From NCBI GenBank assembly GCA_001275005.1, contig JWZX01001139.1:1-22066 (forward strand): a DNA stretch of 22,066 nucleotides, given 5' to 3'. Below the pieces are notes generated by a model that saw nothing but the letters and a program-made list of their open reading frames with translations, made no database searches and was not told the DNA's origin. This document shows positions 15,196 to 22,066 of this stretch, one piece after another. Source of the stretch: Chrysochromulina tobinii (Eukaryota; Haptophyta; Prymnesiales; Chrysochromulinaceae). The position numbers and the translations under genes are program-made. Each line of letters begins with the position of its first letter. The stretch's first letter is position 1.

Positions 15196-18195
15196 TCACG
15201 CGGCGAGCTTCTTGGCCGCGGCGACCACCTCCGGCGAGAGGGTGATCGTGGTCGCCTTGTCATTGTACGTGGCGAGCTGGTCGAAGTTGAGGTACCGGTA
15301 CGTGTCCGCGGCCGACGCGTCGATCTTCTTCCAGGCCTCGAGGTACTCGTCGGGCGTGGGCAGCTTGCCCTTGATGGCCGCGAGCGCCGCAAGCTCAGCC
15401 GAGGCGAGGAAGACATCGGCGCCGTTGCCCAGGCGGTTGGGAAAGTTGCGAGTGGACGTGGAGACGACTTTGGCCTTGTCCGCGACGCGCGCCTGGTTGC
15501 CCATGCAGAGCGAGCAACCGGGCATCTCGGTACGCGCGCCCGCCTTGCCATAGATGGAGTAGTAGCCCTCCGCGGTGAGCTGGGCGGCGTCCATCTTGGT
15601 TGGGGGGGACACCCAGAGGCGCGTGGGCAGCTGCCCCTTGAACGAGTCGAGCATCTTGCCCGCGGCGCGGAAATGGCCGATGTTGGTCATACACGAGCCG
15701 ATGAAGACCTCGTCGATCTTGGAGCCAGCAATCGTGGGATCCGAAAGGAGCCGTGCGTCATCGGGATCGTTCGGGCAGCACAGGATGGGCTCCTTGAGCT
15801 GGTCCATGTTGATCTCGATCGTCTCGTAGTACCTGAGGAGGGGCGCACGCAGTGCTCATCAGCGCCATCAGTGGCAATCATCAATGGCCATCAGTACCGC
15901 CTTCCTGAGCTTCGGCCATCAGTGGCAATCATCAGAGGCAATCATCAGTCATCTACGTACTTGGCCGCCTTGTCCGCCTTCATGAGCTTCGGCTTAGCGA
16001 GCCACTCCTCCATGTTGGCGATACGGCGCTCGAGCGTACGCCGGTCGCCGTAGCCCTCGGCGATCATCCACTTGAGCATCACTACGTTCGAGGTCAGGTA
16101 CTCGGAAATCGGCGCCTGGTCGAGCGAGATTGTGCAGCCGGCCGCAGAGCGCTCCGCGGACGCATCCGAGAGCTCGAAGGCCTGCTCGCACTTGAGGTGC
16201 TCCAGGCCCTCGATCTCGAGGATGCGGCCCGAGAAGACGTTGATCTTGCCCTTCTTCTCGACGGTGAGCAGCCCGCGCTGGCGCGCCGCGTACGGGATCG
16301 CGTGCACGAGGTCGCGCAGGGTGATGCCCGGCTGCATCGTGCCAGTGAACTTGACGAGCACGGACTCGGGCATGTCGAGGGGCATTGTGCCGGTGGCGGC
16401 GGCGAAGGCGACGAGGCCCGAACCGGCGGGGAAGGAGATGCCGATCGGGAAGCGCGTGTGCGAGTCGCCGCCCGTGCCCACCGTGTCCGGGAGCAGCATG
16501 CGGTTGAGCCACGAGTGGATGATGCCGTCGCCAGGGCGCAGCGAGACGCCGCCGCGGTTCATGATGAAGTCGGGGAGCGTGTGGTGTGTCTTGACGTCGA
16601 CAGGCTTGGGGTACGCGGCGGTGTGGCAGAAGGACTGCATCACGAGGTCGGCCGAGAAGCCGAGGCAGGCGAGGTCCTTGAGCTCATCGCGCGTCATCGG
16701 GCCGGTCGTATCCTGCGAGCCTACGGTCGTCATGAGCGGCTCGCAGTACTCGCCAGGGGATACTCCAGGGCGGCCGCATGCCTTGCCGACCATCTTCTGA
16801 GCGAGTGTGTAGCCCGCGGGCGTGGGGGGCGCGTCGCCGAGCGAGCGGAAGACTGTCGTCGCCGGCAGATCGAGTGCCGTGCGCGCGCGCGACGTGAGGC
16901 CGCGTCCGATGATAAGTGGGATGCGCCCACCAGCGCGCACCTCGTCAAAGATGACCTGGGTCTTCACCTCGAACTTGGCGAGCACCTGATGAGGGAGGCC
17001 ATCAGTGGTCATCAAAGGCAATCAGATGAGGGCGAGGGTGGTCTCGAGCTTTGGCGAGCACCTCGCCGGTCGTGTGCGACTTCGCGACGCCCTCGTACGG
17101 GTAGATGTCGACGACGTCGTTCATGTGCATCTTGCTCACGTCCATCTCGATCGGCAGCGCGCCTGCGTCCTGCATCGTGTTGAAGAAGATGGGGGCGATC
17201 TTGCTACCGATGCAGATGCCGCCGCCGCGCTTGTTCGGCACGTAGGGCAGGTCGTCACCCATGTACCACAGGACAGAGTTGGTGGCCGACTTGCGCGACG
17301 AGCCGGTGCCGACCACGTCACCCACGTACGCGAGCGGGAAGCCCTTCTTCATCGCCTCGTCGATCTGTGCCTTGGTGCCGTTCTCCTTGTCGGTGACGCC
17401 CTTGATGCCGTCGCGCGGGTGCTTGAGCATAGCGAGAGCGTGCAGCGGGATATCGGGGCGCGACCAGGCGTCAGGCGCCGGCGAAAGGTCGTCGGTGTTG
17501 GTCTCGCCCGTCACCTTGAACACGGTGAACGTTATCTTCTTCGCCACCTCCGGACGCGACGTGAACCACTCCGCGTCCGCCCACGACTTCATGACGCGCT
17601 TGGCAGCGGCATTGCCCTTCTTGGCCTTGTCCTGAACGTCGTGGAAGGAATCGAAGACGAGGATGGTCTTGGACAGCGCGTCGGCCGCGATCTCGGCGAG
17701 GTCCGGCTTGTCGAGCGCGTCGACGAGAGGCTGGATGTTGTAGCCGCCCTGCATGGTGCCGAGCAGGAAGACGGCATCCTTCTGCGAGATGAGCGGCGAC
17801 GTGGCGTCGCCCTTGGCGACGGCGGCGAGGAAGCCCGCCTTGACGTAGGCGGCCTCGTCGACGCCGGGTGGCACGCGCATCTTGAGCAGCTCGAGCAGCT
17901 CCTTGCCCTCATCCGCCGGCGGCTTCTGGAGCAGCTCCACGAGCGCTGCCGTCTTGGCCGCATCGAGCGGCTTGGGCACGATGCCCATCGCGGCGCGCTC
18001 AGCCACCTCTTTCTTGTAGTTGGTCATGAAGGTCGACGCCATGCGCACGGCGCCGAGGCGCACCGCCGGCGCCGAAGCACGGGCCTGCACGAGGCGCGAC
18101 GCCCGAGACAGCATCGGAAAGCGCAGGACCCCCTGATTACAAGTCTCCCCCGTGACGTCATCAAGAAAAGAGTCGCTGTGGAAAACGACGCGCAT
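15196..18195 (-). CDS. acnB: Aconitate hydratase B (bacterial-type AcnB), probably mitochondrial
   Basis: Exons on the minus strand are 18195-17062, 16985-15961 and 15832-15196, giving 931 residues (904 from ATG 18114). AcnB converts citrate to isocitrate through cis-aconitate in the TCA cycle using a 4Fe-4S cluster. Seen: an N-terminal HEAT-like helical region, the swivel region ([27 protein letters not shown]), [36 protein letters not shown], and cluster ligands Cys767, Cys826 and Cys829. The 59- and 3-residue spacings equal those of Escherichia coli AcnB Cys710/769/772. E. coli AcnB has 865 residues. The extra N-terminus from the second Met, [27 protein letters not shown], is Arg/Ala/Ser-rich with no acidic residues, like a mitochondrial presequence, so 18114 may be the true start. 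The introns join at phases 0 and 2 and restore the family sequence exactly. Confidence 0.96.
15833..15960 (-). other. Spliceosomal intron 2 of aconitase B, 128 bp
   Basis: On the minus strand it begins GTACGTAGATGA and ends CCCCTCCTCAG, phase 2. Splicing gives [23 protein letters not shown], in line with AcnB proteins. Inside, 15897-15916 copies the end of exon 2 (15974-15993) at 19 of 20 positions, offset 77 bp. The remainder is TGATGATTGCC and TGATGGCC units. Confidence 0.92.
16986..17061 (-). other. Spliceosomal intron 1 of aconitase B, 76 bp
   Basis: On the minus strand it begins GTGCTCGCCAAAG and ends GGCCTCCCTCATCAG. Phase 0 splicing gives [20 protein letters not shown], as expected for AcnB. 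The first 18 or so bases copy the start of exon 2 (GTGCTCGCCAAGTTCGAG). TGATTGCC, TGATGACCAC and TGATGGCC units fill the rest. Confidence 0.93.
18153..18160. promoter_or_regulatory. CRE-like palindrome TGACGTCA
   Basis: A perfect 8-bp TGACGTCA, the consensus bound by CREB/ATF-type bZIP factors, sits 39 bp upstream of the second aconitase ATG (18114) and inside the longer ORF. If translation starts at 18114 this is 5' UTR or promoter. By chance one is expected about every 65 kb, so the support is modest. Confidence 0.35.
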
Positions 18196-18217
18196 TGAGC
18201 GCGTTGCGAGTTACAGT

Positions 18218-18227
18218 GTACATGTAC
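18218..18227. promoter_or_regulatory. GTACATGTAC palindrome in the aconitase/FkbM spacer
   Basis: Perfect 10-bp palindrome in the divergent spacer, just upstream of the long aconitase ORF. It has two GTAC cores. The role is unknown. Confidence 0.3.
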
Positions 18228-18326
18228 CTCATCAAGGGGCTCCTCCCAGGCCGCGCCGCGCAGCTCACTTGCTCGTTAGTGCTCGCGCCACCCCCCCCGT
18301 CCAGTTCGGGAGCAAATCCTTGCTTG

Positions 18327-18420
18327 TCATGTCCAAGTCAAGTCAAGTCAAGTCAAGTCAAGTCAAGTCAGTTGACTTGACTTGACTTGACTTGACTTGA
18401 CTTGACTTGACTCATGTCCA
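18327..18420. repeat. Pentamer hairpin (AGTCA)7-GT-(TGACT)8 flanked by 9-bp direct repeats
   Basis: Seven AGTCA units (18336-18370) are followed by GT and eight TGACT units (18373-18412), giving a perfect 35-bp stem with a 2-nt loop. TCATGTCCA occurs on both sides, at 18327-18335 and 18412-18420. It lies in the divergent spacer, 25 bp before the FkbM-type start codon and about 130-210 bp upstream of aconitase. Confidence 0.95.
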
Positions 18421-18444
18421 CTTGAATTGACACGTTCGCGGCAA

Positions 18445-19395
18445 ATGAGCGCATCCTGCCTCGTGCCCTTCAGCATGTCGTGCAACGCGACACTCCTGCT
18501 CCCGCCGAAGGTGGCATGCGCGCATCCATGCTCGTGGAACGGCGGAATCGAGAGTCCCATGTTTGTCCACAAGATTTCGGATACAACGCGCTGCCCCTGC
18601 GCACATGTTCCGCTCACAGCGTTTGCAGTGGATGGGGGTGCGTCATCCGATGCTCTTGGCTGGGCCAGGGCCCGAGACCAGTGGAACATTGTCGCATTTG
18701 AACCCCTCCCCCGCAACTGCCTGCGTTCTGCACGCGTGCTCAGTCCGTTCGCACCACGAGTGCGGCTCGTGTGCAGCGCACTCTCCAACGTCAAGGGCCC
18801 CGCTGTGTTTGACGATCAAGGGGAGTCAGATTCAATGGGCAGTCTTAGCGCTGGCGCTGCGAATGCGGATGGCGTATGGAACCGTAGCATTTCCGTGATT
18901 GTGAATACCACCACATTGGACGATGTCATGAGTGGCAGCACAGGGTCGATCTTCCTGCTCAAGCTCGACCTTCAAGGCGCTGAGGTGCTGGCTCTGCGTG
19001 GCGCGGCAAAGCTGCTACACGAGCAGCGTATTTCGTGGATCTTCTGCGAGTTCGACCCGTTCATTCTTCAATTGTCTGGCACGTCTGCGCACCTTCTCCT
19101 TGACCTGCTTGCATCACATGGCTTTTCTTGCCACAACTTTCGCGGTAGGTCCTGGCGGCCGTGGAACTACTACAGGAGGTCCGATGGTAGTACGAATTAC
19201 TGGACGAACCTCATCTGTGGCCATAATAGTGTTGCCCGATGGGTCGGTGGTGACTGGCGACGCGAGCTTCTCTCAGAATACTGCAAGGAGCAGAGGTGTA
19301 CCATCAATATCAATCAGAATCACACAATCGGAGCTACGAAGGCGCGGCGAGGTCATGGGCGAGGTGAGCTGGTGTGCAGGGACGTATGTGGGTAG
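18445..19395 (+). CDS. FkbM-family SAM-dependent methyltransferase
   Basis: Intronless, 316 residues from the first ATG (18445); the frame extends slightly upstream only to a TTG. Class I methyltransferase features of the FkbM/Methyltransf_21 type are seen: FAVDGGASSDALGW (SAM-binding motif I), VAFEPLPRNC (acidic end of strand 2), VRLVCSALSNVKGPAVF, TTTLDDV, then LLKLDLQGAEVLALRGAAKLL and WIFCEFDP. FkbM proteins methylate hydroxyl groups on sugars, polyketides or other small molecules, but the substrate here cannot be told. The N-terminal 50 residues are Cys-rich and contain a short hydrophobic stretch, with no clear signal peptide. The C-terminal 40 residues after WTNLICGHN are poorly conserved in character. 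It is divergent from aconitase B, with the pentamer hairpin just upstream. Confidence 0.85.
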   Translation: MSASCLVPFSMSCNATLLLPPKVACAHPCSWNGGIESPMFVHKISDTTRCPCAHVPLTAFAVDGGASSDALGWARARDQWNIVAFEPLPRNCLRSARVLSPFAPRVRLVCSALSNVKGPAVFDDQGESDSMGSLSAGAANADGVWNRSISVIVNTTTLDDVMSGSTGSIFLLKLDLQGAEVLALRGAAKLLHEQRISWIFCEFDPFILQLSGTSAHLLLDLLASHGFSCHNFRGRSWRPWNYYRRSDGSTNYWTNLICGHNSVARWVGGDWRRELLSEYCKEQRCTININQNHTIGATKARRGHGRGELVCRDVCG

Positions 19396-19662
19396 TTCTA
19401 CTACTGTACTGGGCCCACTCTTGGTCTCTTGCAACTCTTAACCACCTCGAGGTGCCACCTGTGTACGGTCTGTTGTACTGGGGTTGTGTCGAGAAGCAGA
19501 TGGCTCCCTTCCCGCCCACGAACCATCAAGAAACTTGAATGTCGTCTCACCGACATGGCTTGAGCTCCAACGATTGCCATCCGTGTGGCGGCTCAGCAAC
19601 GTTTCACGCGCCGTCGTGAGCGCGTCGGGTCGGGCGCGCGGCGTCGGGCGTCGGAACGAAAA
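19396..19662. other. Intergenic region upstream of the AI-2E-type transporter, 267 bp
   Basis: It holds the 3' UTR of the FkbM-type gene and the promoter or 5' UTR of the transporter, both on the plus strand. I see no repeats or strong motifs. Confidence 0.5.
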
Positions 19663-21129
19663 ATGGGTCAGCAACCCTCGCAGCATCATCTTGACGAGGA
19701 CGACGCCGACGAGGACGAGCGGTCGCTGCCACCACCATCGTTGCTGCCACCACCATCGTTGCTGCCACCACCATCCATCGCCCGTCAGAACACCATCGAC
19801 CTATTCGAGCCCGACCCGCTGGCACACGAGGAACTCACAGGCCGGGAGGCTTACTTTGACGAACGCATCCGCACAATATCGCAGGCGATCACGGCACTCG
19901 GCGTCATCGCCGCGGGCATGTACTACCTCAAGGACGTGCTCATTCCCTTCCTCCTTGCCCTCGCGCTCAAGTACCTGCTCACACCACTCATCGATTGCTT
20001 AGCTTGCCAAGATATGAAGTGTCGCTTCAGGCTGCCGCGGGCCCTTGCGGTGCTCCTTGCCATCCTCGTGGCGTTCCTTGGCATGGTGGTGCTCGCCCTC
20101 ATCCTTGCGCGCTCGCTGAGCACCTTCAAAAGCAAGTCCGACTTTTACGGATATAGGGTGCAGCAGCTCGCCTTGAGGGAGTACATCACCTTGCGCGACT
20201 TCCTGCCATCCGACATGAAGCGGTCCCTCGACCACCTGAACGTGAGCGCCGAGATCAACAAGGCGCTCGCTGAGATCAAGATCGGCAACCTGATCCTCGA
20301 CCTGCTCGGCACGGCGGGCGCGCTCGCCGAGACGGTGCTCTACGTAACGCTCATTCTGATGTTTCTGCTCGTGGGGCATGGGCCGGCCGACGAGGCGCAG
20401 CGCTCTGGTCTGATGGCCAAGATCGACAAGCAGATCTTTGTCTACATCCGCGGCAAGATCGGCCTCTCCTTGCTCGTCGCGGTGCTCAACTGCACCATCT
20501 ATTTCCTAATCGGGCTCGAGCTGTGGCTCGTGTTCGGAGTGCTTGCCTTCTTCCTTTCCTTCATCCCGGCAATCGGGCTCGCCATCTCGGTCTGCCTGCC
20601 CATGCCCATCGTCATCCTCGACCCGAGCTTCACCTTCTGGCCCACGTTGTTCGCCTTTTGGGGCCCCGTCGTCGCGGTCACCCTCGTGAAGGACGTCCTC
20701 GAGCCGCTCGTACTCGGTAATGCGACGTCACTCCAGCCTGTGGCCGTGGTGCTCGCGATCATGCTCTTCGGCAGCGTGTGGGGAATCCCAGGTATGATCA
20801 TGGCGGTCCCGATGACGGCCGTCATCCGCCTCGTCCTCTCCAACGTCGACCATCCGCTGGCCAAGTTTGTCGTCCTCTGCCTCGCTGGGACGAATGGCCC
20901 GCCACTGCCTGAAGTCATGAAGGCCAGGAGGCTGTCCAGAGAGACGCACTCGCAGCTTGCGCCGCCGTCCTCGACCGGCATGAAGTGTGGCATTGGGAAG
21001 TACGGGGGAGGTAGCACGAGTACGACGGCACAGACGCCGACCATGTCCGGGTCGGCTGCCGGGTCGCCCCCTGATAGAGGAGCAGATGCAATGAGCTTTA
21101 GGCTCCCCCCGCCAACCGCTCTGGTCTGA
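19663..21129 (+). CDS. AI-2E/PerM-family multi-pass membrane transporter
   Basis: 488 residues from ATG 19663; the frame opens earlier at a GTG that I do not use. After an acidic, Pro-rich N-terminus come about seven to eight hydrophobic segments: ITALGVIAAGMYYL and VLIPFLLALALKYLLTPLI, ALAVLLAILVAFLGMVVLALI, an amphipathic cytoplasmic part, TVLYVTLILMFLLVG, LLVAVLNCTIYFLIGLELWLVF, FFLSFIPAIGLAISVCLPMPI, and a final LAIMLFGSVWGIPGMIMAVPMTAVIRLVL. The FIPxIG and GxxGMxxAVPxTA motifs are characteristic of the family. Bacterial relatives export autoinducer-2 or act as ion antiporters, but function in algae is not established. A Ser/Thr/Gly-rich tail follows the last membrane segment. No introns. 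Confidence 0.92.
   Translation: MGQQPSQHHLDEDDADEDERSLPPPSLLPPPSLLPPPSIARQNTIDLFEPDPLAHEELTGREAYFDERIRTISQAITALGVIAAGMYYLKDVLIPFLLALALKYLLTPLIDCLACQDMKCRFRLPRALAVLLAILVAFLGMVVLALILARSLSTFKSKSDFYGYRVQQLALREYITLRDFLPSDMKRSLDHLNVSAEINKALAEIKIGNLILDLLGTAGALAETVLYVTLILMFLLVGHGPADEAQRSGLMAKIDKQIFVYIRGKIGLSLLVAVLNCTIYFLIGLELWLVFGVLAFFLSFIPAIGLAISVCLPMPIVILDPSFTFWPTLFAFWGPVVAVTLVKDVLEPLVLGNATSLQPVAVVLAIMLFGSVWGIPGMIMAVPMTAVIRLVLSNVDHPLAKFVVLCLAGTNGPPLPEVMKARRLSRETHSQLAPPSSTGMKCGIGKYGGGSTSTTAQTPTMSGSAAGSPPDRGADAMSFRLPPPTALV
19723..19773 (+). repeat. 18-bp tandem repeat encoding SLLPPP
   Basis: Two identical TCGTTGCTGCCACCACCA units (19738-19755 and 19756-19773) follow a 15-bp partial unit (19723-19737). 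They encode SLPPP-SLLPPP-SLLPPP in the cytosolic N-terminus of the transporter. Confidence 0.93.
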
Positions 21130-21204
21130 TGCGAGCCGACCGGACGATAGTGATTCAGTTAGAATAACCTACACGAAGAGGGAAGCGGGTTCGTCACCTA
21201 CAGC

Positions 21205-22066
21205 ATGGAGAACGTAGTCCGCTCTCGCGACATCGAACATGCATGCGGAGTCTGCGGATCACACACACGGTTCCAGAAAATCACAGGCTCCAGGGCCCAG
21301 GGCAATTGGATGCACGTGTCCAGCCTCCAACCCAACAGCGGTCCCACTGCAGGCAACACTCTAGTCACCTTGAAGGGCCGTTTTGAGAGCGCTTCAGCTG
21401 GTGCCGTGCACTGCCTATTTCACGTCAAGAGCGGGCTCCCGTCTGTCTCGGTCGTCGCCATGGTGCACGGCCCAACGCAAATCTCATGCACCGCGCCAGC
21501 TTGCCCACCCGAATCGTGCGCTGAAGACATCAGCTACGCTTCATTTGCAGTGCGTGCCGAGGGCAGCGCTCCGTCTCGCTCCTCTCTCATCTACACCTAC
21601 TTTGCGCCAGAGAAGGCGCTGGAGGCGCAACTGCTACAAGTCACTCCGTCGGGTGGGCCTCGGCAAGGTGCATCGACGCCGCTGCGCTTAACGACCAATG
21701 GTGCCTTCGCGGAGCTGGCGAGATTTGGCGTGCTGCTGCAAGTCGGCGACAATGCGCCGGTGCCCATCTACTCTAGCGCAACTGAGACAGAGCGAGATTG
21801 GGAAGCTCGGTCGCAAGCTGACCTCACCTGGCCACCAGCGCCGCCTTCCTTGCCTCCAAGCCCTCCGCCGTCGCCACCTCCCCCATCCCCCCCTTCACCA
21901 CCGAGTCCTCCACCATCACCACCGCCACCTTCTCCACCGCCGTCGCCGCCGCCATCGCCACCACCACCGTCGCCTCCTCCGTCCCCTCCCCAGCCGTCAC
22001 CTCCCCCACCTTCGCCGCCACCTTCGCCGCCGCCGCCAAGTCCGCCACCCTCGCCGCCTCCGCCAA
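21205..22066 (+). CDS. IPT/TIG-domain protein with pherophorin-like Ser-Pro-rich tract (3' partial)
   Basis: Frame open from ATG 21205 to the right edge (287 codons, no stop). Residues 38-134 look like an IPT/TIG immunoglobulin-like domain: VSSLQPNSGPTAGNTLVTLKG, a middle Cys pair, QISCTAPAC, then SLIYTYF. A second, partial copy of similar type begins LLQVTPSGGPRQGASTPLRL (about 143-205). From residue 209 the chain is almost only Pro and Ser in PPSPPP units, as in algal pherophorins and cell-wall glycoproteins. The frame upstream is closed by a TAG at 21160 and I see no signal peptide, which is odd for such a protein; the start may be wrong, or an upstream exon may be missing from my reading. 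It is only 75 bp from the stop of the transporter on the same strand. Confidence 0.72.
   Translation, partial: MENVVRSRDIEHACGVCGSHTRFQKITGSRAQGNWMHVSSLQPNSGPTAGNTLVTLKGRFESASAGAVHCLFHVKSGLPSVSVVAMVHGPTQISCTAPACPPESCAEDISYASFAVRAEGSAPSRSSLIYTYFAPEKALEAQLLQVTPSGGPRQGASTPLRLTTNGAFAELARFGVLLQVGDNAPVPIYSSATETERDWEARSQADLTWPPAPPSLPPSPPPSPPPPSPPSPPSPPPSPPPPSPPPSPPPSPPPPSPPPSPPQPSPPPPSPPPSPPPPSPPPSPPPP
21836..22066 (+). repeat. Low-complexity Ser-Pro coding repeat (PPSPPP) at the right edge
   Basis: Imperfect 9-21 bp units of CCx and TCx codons encode PPSPPPP strings up to the window end. The reverse strand shows spurious Ala/Val/Glu-rich frames. An equivalent tract, on the opposite strand, lies at 1-240 at the left edge. 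Confidence 0.9.

Noticed and set aside
14947-17183. Plus-strand ORFs of 242-368 aa opposite aconitase exons 2 and 3
   Set aside because: They cross splice sites of a certain gene on the other strand and have shadow composition.
17005-18198. Plus-strand 397-aa ORF opposite aconitase exon 1
   Set aside because: Arg/Val/His-rich antisense shadow of a highly conserved gene, common in GC-rich DNA.
18335-18412. Bacterial rho-independent terminator
   Set aside because: The stem is a pentamer repeat without a T-run, lies upstream of start codons, and the genome is eukaryotic.

Overview
The window looks like nuclear DNA of a GC-rich single-celled alga. A haptophyte is my best guess, but a pelagophyte or dinoflagellate relative is not excluded. 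The reasons are GT-AG spliceosomal introns inside otherwise long ORFs, secreted proteins with pherophorin-like Ser-Pro-rich stretches at both edges, a bacterial-type aconitase B with an organelle-type leader, and eukaryotic families (PLAC8, SURNod19, DOMON, D-amino acid oxidase). I see no tRNA, rRNA, CRISPR array or intact transposase gene.

Layout, left to right. (1) 1-3475, minus: a large secreted protein with two Cys-rich modules and Pro-rich linkers, then a glycoside-hydrolase-like region. It has one 81-bp intron and its 3' end lies beyond the left edge. (2) 3647-6516, plus: a four-exon secreted SURNod19 protein with a DOMON domain inside it. (3) 7018-7857, minus: a PLAC8 Cys-rich protein. 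(4) 8027-9517, plus: a secreted protein I do not recognise. (5) 9815-11230, minus: a D-amino acid oxidase. (6) 11419-12779, plus: a coiled-coil protein with an apparent frameshift. (7) 13511-14359, minus: a short coiled coil with a Gly/Lys/Asp-rich tail (tentative). (8) 15196-18195, minus: aconitase B in three exons. (9) 18445-19395, plus: an FkbM-type methyltransferase. (10) 19663-21129, plus: an AI-2E/PerM-family membrane protein. (11) 21205 to the right edge, plus: an IPT/TIG-domain protein running into a long Ser-Pro-rich tract.

The most interesting feature is the introns. All six share a degenerate decamer core (TGATKGCCAY), always in the sense direction of the host gene although the hosts lie on both strands. 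In three of them the first 18-23 bases of the intron nearly copy the first bases of the downstream exon. In two others the end of the upstream exon is copied inside the intron. This looks like an introner-like family that arises or grows by local duplication. One intron holds 25 tandem decamers.

Other patterns are four head-to-head gene pairs with 169-330 bp between start codons, and a pentamer (TGACT/AGTCA) hairpin flanked by a 9-bp direct repeat upstream of the aconitase/FkbM pair. Related TTGACTT motifs occur upstream of two other genes. The genes do not form one obvious pathway. Several encode secreted or surface proteins (1, 2, 4, probably 11), while aconitase and D-amino acid oxidase are metabolic.
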